DNA from: Methylobacter sp.
Lineage (GTDB): Bacteria > Pseudomonadota > Gammaproteobacteria > Methylococcales > Methylomonadaceae
Direction of reading: 5' to 3'
DNA length: 64,000 nt
NCBI RefSeq assembly: GCF_004322395.1
Contig: NZ_SCTW01000133.1
Location: 1 to 64,000, forward strand
Below, piece after piece: positions 8,826-17,700 of the stretch. The translations under genes and the position numbers were made by a program. Under the pieces are notes generated by a model, which saw nothing but the letters and a program-made list of their open reading frames with translations, was not told the DNA's origin and did not search any database. Every line of letters starts with the position of its first letter. Position 1 is the stretch's first letter.

Positions 8826-9194
8826 TTACTTCGAAGGCTTCATAGATGGCCCCGTTTGAGTCGGCGCAGGCATATTTGGAGGTGGAGGCGGATACCATCC
8901 CTGCTGAGCGCTATACATTAATTCCTCGGGCACGGGAACTCGATGCCCTTTGCCGTACATACATTGGATGTAGCCGATGTCATAATTCTGCTGAGCCTCC
9001 TCTTTGGAATCGGGTTCCTCTTGCAATGTTGAAATCTGAGTATGGACAAATTGCCTGCATGCCAAATCGTCATTATGAAACACATTAAAGTTTTTATCCG
9101 TGCCCGGCAGCGCCAATACACCGGGGCCACTCGGCATCGTCGAACAAGCGTCGAGCAAAAAAACAAAAATCAGGACTGTCAGAATTTTTAACAT
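8826..9194 (-). CDS. Small lipoprotein with YDxxYxQCMYxKG motif
   Basis: A 122-residue predicted lipoprotein. The longest frame starts further out, but ATG 9194 is chosen because it has GGAGG eight bases upstream and opens a proper signal peptide (MLKILTVLIFVFLLDAC, lipid Cys17). The mature part has a Cys-containing helix (DDLACRQF) and the stretch YDIGYIQCMYGKGHRVPVP, a motif I have seen in exported proteobacterial proteins of unknown role. The tail is Pro-rich. It starts 14 bases after the end of the Gly-rich protein gene, so they are probably one operon. Its function is unknown; association with the cell envelope is the only safe inference. Confidence 0.75.
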   Translation of the reverse strand: MLKILTVLIFVFLLDACSTMPSGPGVLALPGTDKNFNVFHNDDLACRQFVHTQISTLQEEPDSKEEAQQNYDIGYIQCMYGKGHRVPVPEELMYSAQQGWYPPPPPNMPAPTQTGPSMKPSK

Positions 9195-9208
9195 TTGGCA
9201 CGCCTCCG

Positions 9209-9955
9209 TTAAGGAACAACTTTCTGCCACATGGCCGAACATTCCCTGATATAGGGATAATAACCGGCGGGATCGGCACAGTAATACCAATAGCCGGGCT
9301 CCAGACCTGAAGGCTGAGATTCAATTCTCTGCCATCCTGTCGGACATTCTTTCACATGAGGATAATAACCTTCAGGATTTGGACAATAATTCCAGTTTTC
9401 CGACTCAAGTGATCGGGCTTTGGATACAGTACTTTGTTCTATATAAACTGTAGGGGCAGAGGGCACTATCAGAGCCGGTGAAGAGTAATAGCGAGGATAG
9501 GAATAGTAAGGCCGATAATAATAGGGAGACCAGAAAAAGGGGTTTCCTACAAAAAAGCCAAAGCCACCATGAACATGATGATCGAATCTTCTAAAATGAT
9601 CGTCCTCAAAATGCCTTCCTCTGAATCCGCTTCCAATATGCCCCCCTCTGAAGCCGGGTTCAGCATGACTTCCCCTGAAGCCGCCTCCAATATGCCCCCC
9701 TCTGAAGCCGGGTTCAGCATGACTTCCCCTGAAGCCGCCTCCAACATGGCCTCCTCTAAAACCGCCTCCAGAATGACTTCCCCTGAAGCCGCCTCCAACA
9801 TGGCCTCCTCTAAAACCGCCTCCGGAATGACTTCCCCTGAGATACCCCCCTCCGAAACCACCACCGCGTCCACCTCCATCGCGGGCCATAGCACTTGGGC
9901 TAGTTAACGACGCAATAAGGACCGTGAGTATAATTAACAGCCTTTTAGACACCAT
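9209..9955 (-). CDS. Secreted Gly/His-rich repeat protein
   Basis: A 248-residue exported protein. A signal peptide (about 1-24, ending SAMA) is followed by a Gly-rich region built from about eight copies of a 9-residue unit of the form xGGGFRGxH; the units alternate and give a 54-bp DNA repeat (identical blocks start at 9650 and 9704). A Tyr/Pro/Phe-rich linker (FFWSPYYYRPYYSYPRYY) follows. The C-terminus has two copies of a Cys-containing unit, NYCPNPEGYYPHVKECPTGW and YYCADPAGYYPYIRECSAMW, each with two Cys that could form disulfides. The ATG at 9955 follows AAGGA. The role is unknown; an envelope or surface protein is likely. Confidence 0.8.
   Translation of the reverse strand: MVSKRLLIILTVLIASLTSPSAMARDGGGRGGGFGGGYLRGSHSGGGFRGGHVGGGFRGSHSGGGFRGGHVGGGFRGSHAEPGFRGGHIGGGFRGSHAEPGFRGGHIGSGFRGRHFEDDHFRRFDHHVHGGFGFFVGNPFFWSPYYYRPYYSYPRYYSSPALIVPSAPTVYIEQSTVSKARSLESENWNYCPNPEGYYPHVKECPTGWQRIESQPSGLEPGYWYYCADPAGYYPYIRECSAMWQKVVP
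9608..9868. repeat. Tandem 27/54-bp repeats inside the Gly-rich gene
   Basis: Direct DNA repeats encode the xGGGFRGxH units. The basic unit is 27 bp, arranged as 54-bp pairs; copies beginning GAAGCCGGGTTCAGCAT recur exactly 54 bases apart (9650 and 9704). The near identity of neighbouring copies suggests recent expansion. Repeat number could vary between strains. Boundaries are approximate. Confidence 0.7.
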
Positions 9956-10030
9956 TACCGTTTCCTTATTTACCGAAATCGATCAAGGAGAGCTTTACCC
10001 GAACAAGTGATTTGTCGCATATCTTCGGTT

Positions 10031-10303
10031 TCAACGCCAACCATGTCGCCGCCAACCATGGCCTCGCCAGCCGTGACCCGACCAACCGTAACCTGGCCAG
10101 CCATGTCCGCGCCAGCCATATCCTCCCCACCCGCCACCATAGTAGCGTGGCCTAAACCTGTAATAGCCATAAACCCCGCCATACGGGTACGGACCATAAT
10201 TGTAATAAGCGCCAACATGAGGATACGGCGAAGCTGAGACCGCGCAGCCATTCATAATAAGCATGATTCCTGCAAGAGCGACTGCTAACGCTAAGCGTTT
10301 CAT
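10031..10303 (-). CDS. Small exported Gly/Trp/Tyr-rich protein, probable lipoprotein
   Basis: A 90-residue protein with a lipoprotein-type signal (MKRLALAVALAGIMLIMNGC, lipid Cys20). The mature part is rich in Tyr, Gly, Trp and His and ends in a short repeat of the type GHGWxGxGW. The ATG at 10303 has GAGGGG 8 bases upstream, which decides it over the other open frames that Gly-rich DNA creates here. It is 75 bases upstream of the Gly/His-rich protein gene on the same strand; the three exported proteins probably form one transcription unit. The function is unknown. Confidence 0.7.
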   Translation of the reverse strand: MKRLALAVALAGIMLIMNGCAVSASPYPHVGAYYNYGPYPYGGVYGYYRFRPRYYGGGWGGYGWRGHGWPGYGWSGHGWRGHGWRRHGWR

Positions 10304-11157
10304 TGTAGGTTCCCCTCAAAATGCTATCGCATGAACAGCTCAGTAAAATATCTACATTTCCTGCATAATCTTTCGATCTACTAGTCCTGTTTCCCATATT
10401 TCCGGACGAGAGAAAACATTAAATTTAGTGAGATCTATAGTCACGACATACACGTCCTATTTCTCCATCATTTCAAACTTACTGGATACGTATGAAATAA
10501 ATATTGAACATCTCTGTTCAGACCATTTCTTGAAAATCTCTCAAAATAGCCGGATCCGCTGTCCGATAATGAATGCGATAGAACCTTACCTGTAGTTTAG
10601 TTTGCTATTAGCAAACTGATAAAAACCTTCATAGTGCGTATTGTTTCAGTGCCGGCCAACTTCTTAGTTTAAGAACCAACTGAATGATCAAAGCAATTAA
10701 AGATTAGAGAAACTAAATCACTTGCACAATTAGTAGAAATACCAATTCAGCAACGCCACACTGATTTATACATCTGCCGATTTATCTCATCATCAAAAAA
10801 CCCTTTTTATAAGTAGCAGTACGGATTGCTCAAAAATAAGAGAATCTTCATTATTAATCTTTAATAGTGCTCAAAAAAAGTTTTCATGAAGCATCTGAAC
10901 GCATATATACATGGCTGATATGTGAGAATTCACCCAGATAAAAATGACTGGAACCGATCACCTAAAATTGAAATACAAACTTTAGTAAATAACGCTCAAA
11001 GCCATAACAGCTCTGACACCGACATTATAAATTTAACGAGGCTCAGACGGACGGCCGAAAGCTTTATTGTCATAGAAGCCGATCTTAACTTTGCCCGTAC
11101 AAACTATTGTGCGTACGGCTTAGATCATTAAACAGAGACAAACTGGAATAACATATT
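10304..11157. other. 854-bp intergenic region between divergent genes
   Basis: This AT-rich stretch separates the exported-protein genes (minus) from hsp20-lon (plus) and must hold both promoters; no convincing sigma-70 or sigma-32 promoter was recognised. It contains a small hairpin (AGTTTGC 10599-10605 with GCAAACT 10611-10617) and, closer to hsp20, an inverted repeat CCGTAC (11095-11100) / GTACGG (11113-11118) starting 63 bases before the hsp20 ATG. A GTG-started 69-codon frame at 10922-11131 has no ribosome binding site or recognisable product and was not called. Confidence 0.55.
11095..11118. promoter_or_regulatory. Inverted repeat upstream of hsp20
   Basis: CCGTAC and GTACGG flank a 12-base centre, about 40 bases upstream of the hsp20 start. 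It could be an operator or a leader hairpin for the heat-shock pair. It does not match CIRCE. Confidence 0.25.
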
Positions 11158-11559
11158 ATGCCATTACATAATCTTGAAACCTGGATGTGGACGGAAGCTT
11201 GCGACATACTGGATCGGGCCGACCGGCTGCATCGTCAATTCTTTAGACCGTCGGTTATGAACGCCAAAAAGCCCACTTGGGAACCGCCTATCGATGTCTA
11301 CGAAACCAATAGCGAATTCAAAATCATGATTGCATTACCCGGTGTTGCTCTGGAGCAGGTGAGCATAATACTGGAAGATGACTATTTGCTTATTGGTGGA
11401 CAAAGACATCTGCCGAACAGCGCCCAGGCGCATATTAGACGCATGGAGATTCCCTATGGAAGATTTGAACGGCGCATTGAACTGCCCATCGGGCGTTTTG
11501 AAATCGGCGCTCGTGAATTTGTGAACGGTTGTTTAATTATTTCACTGCAAAAAATATAA
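11158..11559 (+). CDS. Small heat-shock protein, Hsp20/alpha-crystallin family
   Basis: A 133-residue ATP-independent chaperone that holds unfolding proteins. The alpha-crystallin domain spans about 40-133: WEPPIDVYET at its start, IALPGV, then the GR(F)ERRIELP strand and the closing FVNGCLIISL stretch, which corresponds to the family's A-x-x-x-n-G-v-L motif. The C-terminal tail with an IxI motif, used for oligomer contacts in many family members, is missing; the protein stops right after the domain. The lon gene begins 9 bases later, so the pair forms a proteostasis operon. The Shine-Dalgarno is weak (GGAA, 9 bases upstream). Confidence 0.92.
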   Translation: MPLHNLETWMWTEACDILDRADRLHRQFFRPSVMNAKKPTWEPPIDVYETNSEFKIMIALPGVALEQVSIILEDDYLLIGGQRHLPNSAQAHIRRMEIPYGRFERRIELPIGRFEIGAREFVNGCLIISLQKI

Positions 11560-11568
11560 AGGCCGCTT

Positions 11569-13974
11569 ATGCACATCAAGGATCTGAAAAATGCACTGCT
11601 GGGATCGACGCCGGATACGGAAGAGTCCTCTTCAGAGTTAAAGCAAGAGGCTCTTTTACAGTCCCCACCTATTCCCAATGATGCACTTATTATTCTACCC
11701 ATGCGCAGCACCGTACTGTTCCCGCAAAACGTTGCTCCGCTGGTGATAGGTCGTAAACCCTCTATTGCTGCTGTGCAACAGGCGGTACGTTCCGAGAAGC
11801 CGATCGGTTTGCTGATGCAGATGCGAGACAAAGTTGAAGAACCCAACCGCGATGATCTCTACACGGTCGGTACTGTGGCGGAAATTTTGCGTTACATCAC
11901 CTCTCCTGACAGTACACATCATATTGTTTGTCAGGGGGTACAACGCTTTCGTGTGCAGGAGTTTTTACCGGGTTATCCGTTTCTTGTCGCTCGGGTTGAG
12001 CTGTACGAAGAGCCTGAACTACATACCAAAGATGTCGAAGCGCGAGTAATAACACTCAAACAAAAAGCGCTGGAAGTGCTGGCTCAATCAAAACAAGCGC
12101 CTGACGAGCTGATTAATGCGATTCAATCTATCGCTTCACCAGCAATGCTATCGGACCTCATTGCCAGTTATCTCATTTCAAAACCTGAAGATAAACAAGA
12201 GGTACTTACTCTATTTAATATTCAGGAACGCATCGACAAGATTCTGGAATTACTCAATTACCAATTCGAAGTGTTAAAAATTTCCAACAAAATTAGCGAA
12301 CAAACCCAGGAAACCATGGGGCAGCGGCAGAGAGAGTTTGTTTTGCGGGAACAAATGAACGCTATCCGTAAAGAATTAGGCGAAGAAGAAGGCAGTACTG
12401 CCGAAATTGAAGAAATCAGCAACGCGATTAGCGCCGCTAAAATGCCTGAAGAAGTGGAAAAACAAGCGCGCAAGGAACTCGCGCGCTTACAGCACATGCC
12501 GGATGCCAGCGGCGAATATTCGATGATTCGGACTTATCTAGATTGGCTGACGGAACTACCCTGGTCGATCGCAAGCACCGGCGTTATCGACATAAAAAAA
12601 GCCAGGGAAATCCTTAATGAAGATCATTACGGCTTGGATAAAATCAAACAGCGAATATTGGAATTTTTGGCTGTGCGCAAGCTGAACCCGGATGGCAAGA
12701 GCCCTATCCTATGCTTTGTGGGACCTCCAGGAGTCGGAAAAACCTCATTAGGACGCAGTATAGCCCGTGCAACCGAGCGCGAGTTTGTGCGCGCCAGCTT
12801 GGGCGGCCTGCATGATGAAGCCGAGATTCGGGGGCATCGGCGCACTTACATCGGCGCATTGCCGGGCAACATTATCCAATCGATACGCAAGGCCGGCACC
12901 AATAATCCGGTATTTATGCTGGATGAAATGGACAAACTCGGCTCAGGGTTTCATGGCGATCCCTCATCTGCATTCCTGGAAGTATTGGATCCGGAACAGA
13001 ATTCGACCTTTCGCGACAATTATTTAGCCGTACCGTTTGACCTGAGCCATGTCATGTTTATCGGGACTGCCAATGTACTGGACAGCATCCCCGCGCCTTT
13101 ACGGGACCGAATGGAAGTAATTGAACTAACCGGTTATACCTCTGATGAAAAACTCCAGATTGCCAAACGCTATCTGGTACCCAAGCAGTTGGAAAATAAC
13201 GGCTTAAAAGCTGAGCAATGTTCACTTACCGACAACGCCATACTGACCATTATTCAGGACTACACCCGCGAAGCCGGTTGCAGAAATTTGGAGCGTGAAA
13301 TCGGCTCAGTATTTCGCCACGTCGCCATGCGCATTGCCGAAGATATTCCCGTTAATGAGCAGATCGACAGCGAACATATTCCGGGCATTCTGGGACCGAA
13401 AAGGTTTTACAGCGACGTAGCCATGCGCACCAGCGTTCCGGGCGTTGCTACAGGACTTGCCTGGACCCCGGTCGGCGGCGATATACTTTTTATTGAAGCC
13501 ACCCGTCTGCCCGGCGAAGGCAAACTGATCCTTACCGGTCAGTTGGGCGAGGTCATGAAAGAAAGCGCCCAAGCCGCATTAAGCCTGGTGAAATCGCACG
13601 CTCATGAATTGAATTTAAACCCGGAAATATTCAAAAAAAGCGATATCCATGTCCACGTACCGGCAGGCGCCATCCCTAAAGACGGCCCCAGCGCTGGAGT
13701 TGCAATGTTTACCGCATTATTTTCCGCATTTTCCGAGCGCACCGTGCATAGCGATGTGGCAATGACCGGAGAAATCAGCCTGCGAGGATTAGTATTGCCG
13801 GTCGGCGGAATTAAAGAAAAAGTCATTGCTGCGGCCAGAGCGGGGCTAAAAACAGTCATGCTTCCGACACTCAACAAAAAAGACTTTGAAGAAATACCCG
13901 AAGCGGTCAGAAATCAACTCCGATTTATCTGGCTGGAAAAAGTAGATGATGCGTTAAAATATGCCGTGGAATGA
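11569..13974 (+). CDS. lon: ATP-dependent Lon protease
   Basis: An 801-residue cytoplasmic AAA+ serine protease that degrades damaged and short-lived regulatory proteins. The LON substrate-binding domain lies at about 40-235 (ILPMRSTVLFPQNVAPLVIG), a coiled-coil segment follows, then the AAA+ module with Walker A GPPGVGKT (385-392) and Walker B VFMLDEMDK, and the C-terminal protease with the catalytic dyad Ser708 (PKDGPSAG) and Lys749 (VGGIKEK). The length is close to E. coli Lon (784). The ATG at 11569 follows AAGG and lies 9 bases after the hsp20 stop. Standing beside a chaperone and away from clpX, it may be a second, stress-linked copy. Confidence 0.97.
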   Translation: MHIKDLKNALLGSTPDTEESSSELKQEALLQSPPIPNDALIILPMRSTVLFPQNVAPLVIGRKPSIAAVQQAVRSEKPIGLLMQMRDKVEEPNRDDLYTVGTVAEILRYITSPDSTHHIVCQGVQRFRVQEFLPGYPFLVARVELYEEPELHTKDVEARVITLKQKALEVLAQSKQAPDELINAIQSIASPAMLSDLIASYLISKPEDKQEVLTLFNIQERIDKILELLNYQFEVLKISNKISEQTQETMGQRQREFVLREQMNAIRKELGEEEGSTAEIEEISNAISAAKMPEEVEKQARKELARLQHMPDASGEYSMIRTYLDWLTELPWSIASTGVIDIKKAREILNEDHYGLDKIKQRILEFLAVRKLNPDGKSPILCFVGPPGVGKTSLGRSIARATEREFVRASLGGLHDEAEIRGHRRTYIGALPGNIIQSIRKAGTNNPVFMLDEMDKLGSGFHGDPSSAFLEVLDPEQNSTFRDNYLAVPFDLSHVMFIGTANVLDSIPAPLRDRMEVIELTGYTSDEKLQIAKRYLVPKQLENNGLKAEQCSLTDNAILTIIQDYTREAGCRNLEREIGSVFRHVAMRIAEDIPVNEQIDSEHIPGILGPKRFYSDVAMRTSVPGVATGLAWTPVGGDILFIEATRLPGEGKLILTGQLGEVMKESAQAALSLVKSHAHELNLNPEIFKKSDIHVHVPAGAIPKDGPSAGVAMFTALFSAFSERTVHSDVAMTGEISLRGLVLPVGGIKEKVIAAARAGLKTVMLPTLNKKDFEEIPEAVRNQLRFIWLEKVDDALKYAVE

Positions 13975-13980
13975 CCTGAA

Positions 13981-14025
13981 CCTAAAAAATCAGTTAACCA
14001 AAGCGCTGTGAACTGATTCTTTAGG
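13981..14025 (+). terminator. Probable lon terminator hairpin
   Basis: CCTAAA plus AATCAGTT (13981-13995) pairs with AACTGATT plus TTTAGG (14011-14025), 14 of 15 positions, 6 bases after the lon stop. No T-run follows, so it may slow or stabilise the transcript end instead of acting as a strict intrinsic terminator. The rest of 13975-14256 shows nothing else clear. Confidence 0.5.
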
Positions 14026-14256
14026 ATCATTGGTTGCGCCGCTTATCAAATTCAAATCGAACTTCTTTCATGGATTAAGTAGGTTGCGCCTGTAATCGAG
14101 ACCATTTCTGACAGCCATCAAAAAGTCAATGGCGTGTATTATGAGAGCGATACGATTTAGCCCTGCCGCCCCCAAAAAACTTAGGCAACTTATAAAATAT
14201 TGCGCTTCGGCGTACTCATCAAGAACAATTGCTGTACTATCGATTTGAAATATCTC

Positions 14257-14601
14257 TTATTCAAAATAATCCCACGGATACTCGGGAGTTAAAATAGGCC
14301 GAAAACCCGATGGAACCGGAAAAGGAGCGGAAATAAATTCATAAACGCCAACCAGTTCACGGGTTACCGTCATCCCCAAACCGGTAGCAAGGCCGATAGG
14401 AAAACCTACAGCCCCCTTAGCCTGTGTTTCCTTAACAATATTACCCGGTATCTCAAGAAAACCGGTGGTCATTCCCGCCAATCCTCTGCCAAACTTCTGC
14501 GCCGATGTATGAGCAGCCGATGAGTGTGCATAAGCATTAGAAACAGAAAAAAATGTTAACGCCGTAAAAGCTGCCAATAAATAAAAGTGTGATTTTTTCA
14601 T
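14257..14601 (-). CDS. Exosortase-system-associated protein, TIGR04073 family
   Basis: A 114-residue exported protein with a signal peptide (about 1-25, ending NAYA). The mature part matches the TIGR04073 pattern as I know it: KFGRGLAGMTTGFLEIPGNI, then a Gly-rich amphipathic stretch GAVGFPIGLATGLGMTVTRE, VGVYEFISAPFPVP and a PEYPWDYF end. Members tend to occur in genomes with exosortase/PEP-CTERM sorting, but what they do is not known. The ATG at 14601 follows AAGGA by about 10 bases. It lies just past the 3' end of the PKS-NRPS cluster, on the same strand, separated by a hairpin, and probably does not belong to it. Confidence 0.75.
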   Translation of the reverse strand: MKKSHFYLLAAFTALTFFSVSNAYAHSSAAHTSAQKFGRGLAGMTTGFLEIPGNIVKETQAKGAVGFPIGLATGLGMTVTRELVGVYEFISAPFPVPSGFRPILTPEYPWDYFE

Positions 14602-14739
14602 GTACTATTTTCCTTTATTTCTTTTAGATGAAAACCTTATCTTAACCTGCGATGTCGATATTAATAATTGATTTTTTGCTATTGTTGTAAATAAGAAAAT
14701 CGGATAACAGTTTTCGTCACCCAGCATTTCGGCACTCCA

Positions 14740-14764
14740 TTGCTAATCAAGATTTTTTTAGCAA
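14740..14764 (-). terminator. Hairpin after the last PKS gene
   Basis: TTGCTAA and TTAGCAA form a perfect 7-bp stem around an 11-base A/T-rich loop, 8 bases after the stop of the PKS gene ending at 14772. No T-run follows on the minus strand. It marks the likely 3' end of the biosynthetic transcript. Confidence 0.35.
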
Positions 14765-14771
14765 ACTATGA

Positions 14772-17700
14772 TTATTCATCTTGTGTTTCAATAAGCAACC
14801 TCTCTAATTTTTCACTAATTAATTTATCTAATTCCTGCTCAGATAAGTTTTGTACTTCTGCCGAGGCATCCGGTTGATCTGGCTCAGGGGCTCCGGCTCG
14901 CTCCTCTGCCTTGCCATATTGTTGGACTAAATACCAACTGGCGTCAGCCACATTGGCATAATCGAACAACAAAGTCGCGGGTAAAGAACACGCCAAGCGA
15001 TGCTCCAGGTTTTCACGCAATTCCACCACCGTGATTGAATCCAGGCCCATATCAAAAAATCCCTGATGACTATCGACTGGTTTATCCGCATCCAGGTATA
15101 ACACTTGCTTTAGCGCCTGCTCCACCTGCGTTTTAGCAAACTGATAAGCATCTTCTTCATTCAACTCAGACATTTTTTGCACAAAATCGATAGCAGCCCG
15201 AGTATTAGCCAGTCCGGCAGTAGCTTCTGGTTCTACCCCATCCATTATCTGCCAAAATGATTTTGTCGCTGCCGAAGACTGCGCCTGCTTAAACACCGGC
15301 CAATTAATATCCATAATAATCTGTTGGCTGGCATTACCGGCAATGGCTTGCTCCAATAAGACCTGAGCAACTTCCGGTTTTATCGCCATAACGCCGCTGG
15401 ATTGCATACGCTGTTGATCAACCCTATCCAAATTGGCCGCCATACCGACCTCAGCCCAAGCTCCCCAGTTAATCGTCAATGCCGGTAAATCCAATGCCTT
15501 ACGGTATTGCGCCAAACCATCCATCGCCGCATTGGCAGCTGCATAGGCTGCTTGACCCATGGAACCCAACACGGAAGCGGCCGATGAAAATAGAACAAAA
15601 AAGTCCAGCTGTAAGTCTTTTGTCGCCTGATGCAACAGCCAAGCACCTTGCACTTTGGCCGACAACACTTGTTTAAATGACTCTGTATTCAGGTTTTCCA
15701 AACGACCATCCTGCAATACACCGGCTGCGTGGATCACACCTTTCAACCGGCCGCCTTGCTGTTCTATTTGAGCCATTACCGATGAAACCGCCTGACCATC
15801 GGCAATATCGGCTTGTAAACAACGCACATCGCCGCCTTGTTGACGCAATTGCTCTATTTTCCGCAACGCCTCCCCTTTAGCTATGCTACGTGACAGCAAC
15901 CATACCCGCCCGGCATTATTAGCCACTAACCACTGCGCAACGACCAGCCCCAAACCGCCCAGCCCGCCGGTAATAACATAATCGCCTTGCTGATCTATTT
16001 TTACGTTTAATGCCTGAGATGGGCATTGCGTTAATCTAGCAATATAATTGCCTTCCGCCCTGATCGCAATTTGCTCGCCTGTTGGCTCTGCCGTAACAAT
16101 ATCGGCAAGCGTTTTAAGCTGCTCCGCGCCAGAACCGGACAGGTCAACTAAACCGGCAAATAACTCCGGCTGTTCCAACGCAATAACGCGGCCTATTCCC
16201 CAAGCCGCGGCACTTAACCAACCGCTCGCAGAATCGCTTTCGCTAACTGCCTGCGCATTTTCAGTGACCAGCCAAACCGGAACGCGGTTAGCTTGTTTTT
16301 TCAGCACCCGATAACAGACAGCTACATTATTTAAAGCTTGGCTGAGGGACTCTATGCCGTGTTCATTACGGCTCAAATCGCACAGGCTGAAATTAACACT
16401 CGCTCGCATCGACTCAAGGCATTCTGCCGGAATGTCTGCCAAACAACGCTGCCAGTCATCTTCACTTTCAAAGCGTAATTGATAATGCTGAGGCGATAGT
16501 TTTTGATACGTCGCGGCTGGCTCTATCAAAACGGCTGGAATATTGATTTCCGACCAATAGTTAAACAAGGCTTCAGCCCTGCCCTGTTGATCCGCTATCA
16601 ATAGCCAAATCCCCTTAACCTTAGCTTTGGGCAGTTCATAGGCTTGCCAGCTTATTTGATAAGCGCACTGTTGCTGCGCTTCCTGATAATGTAATCGACT
16701 CAGACTTTGCAATATTTGCAGCGTTAGTTTTTGCTCTGCTTCATCCGGCGTTTTTCCTTGCCATAGCGACCGCAGCAAGCTCTCAGTCTCGCCTTCCGCT
16801 AATGCCTGCAAAATCTTTGAGCTGGCTTGGGCGATATTGTTTTGTTTTTTGTTACCGGCTTGATCAACCCAATAATATTGCCGTTGCCAAGGGTAAGTCG
16901 GCAATTTAATTTTTCCGGCTCCGCCGCTCAAAACCTGCCAATCCAAATCCAGACCGGCTTGATATAACTGCGCCAAAGCCTGATAAACTTCCATTCGGCT
17001 ATCGCCCTTCCCTGTAAGGTTAGGAATGCACTGTTTTTTGGCAGTTTCATCAATCTGTTTAGCCAAACCCGAAAGCACCGGTTTGGCGCCAATTTCAAGC
17101 AGCATTTCCGCCCCCTTGCCAGCCAATTGTTGCATCGCCGGATAGAACTGCACCGGCTGACGGATATGCTTAACCCAGTAATCGGCCTGAGCCATTTCGT
17201 GACTAACAGTTTGACCGGTCAGCGTTGAAATAATAGCGATTTCGGGTGAATGATAAGTAACGGTGTTAGCTACATCGGCAAAAGCCTGTAATGCCGGCTG
17301 CATGGACGGAGAATGAAAGCCATGGGCGACATTCAATTGCGTATAAGACAAAGAAGCTTGATCCAAAGCGGCCATAACGCCTTTTAATCCGGTCCACAAG
17401 CCGGAAATGACAATACTTCTGGCCGTATTAATTACCGCAGTGCTAACTTGATCGGCAAACGGATTGATAAGCGGCTGTACTTTATCGACATCGGCAGACA
17501 CAGCAATCATGCCGCCCGGTAGCGCATATTCATTGATGCAACGGCTACGGGCACAAATTAAATTTAGCGCGTCCTGCAACGAAAACACTCCGGCATGACA
17601 AGCCGCAGCGTATTCGCCAATGCTGTGCCCTAAAACAAAGTCCGCCTTAACGCCCCAGTTTTGCCATAACGCCAGCAATGCATATTGAAAGACAAAAATG

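Noticed and set aside
9547-9907. Open frames on both strands across the Gly-rich repeats
   Set aside because: GC-rich tandem repeats keep all frames open; only the frame with a signal peptide, ribosome binding site and Tyr/Cys C-terminal domain was kept.
9970-10251. Alternative minus-strand frame (93 codons) overlapping the small Gly/Trp-rich lipoprotein gene
   Set aside because: It lacks a signal peptide and ribosome binding site, whereas the frame ending at 10031 has both.
10922-11131. A 69-codon plus-strand frame ahead of hsp20
   Set aside because: It has a GTG start without a ribosome binding site, no recognisable motif, and overlaps a probable regulatory repeat; it is more likely leader DNA.
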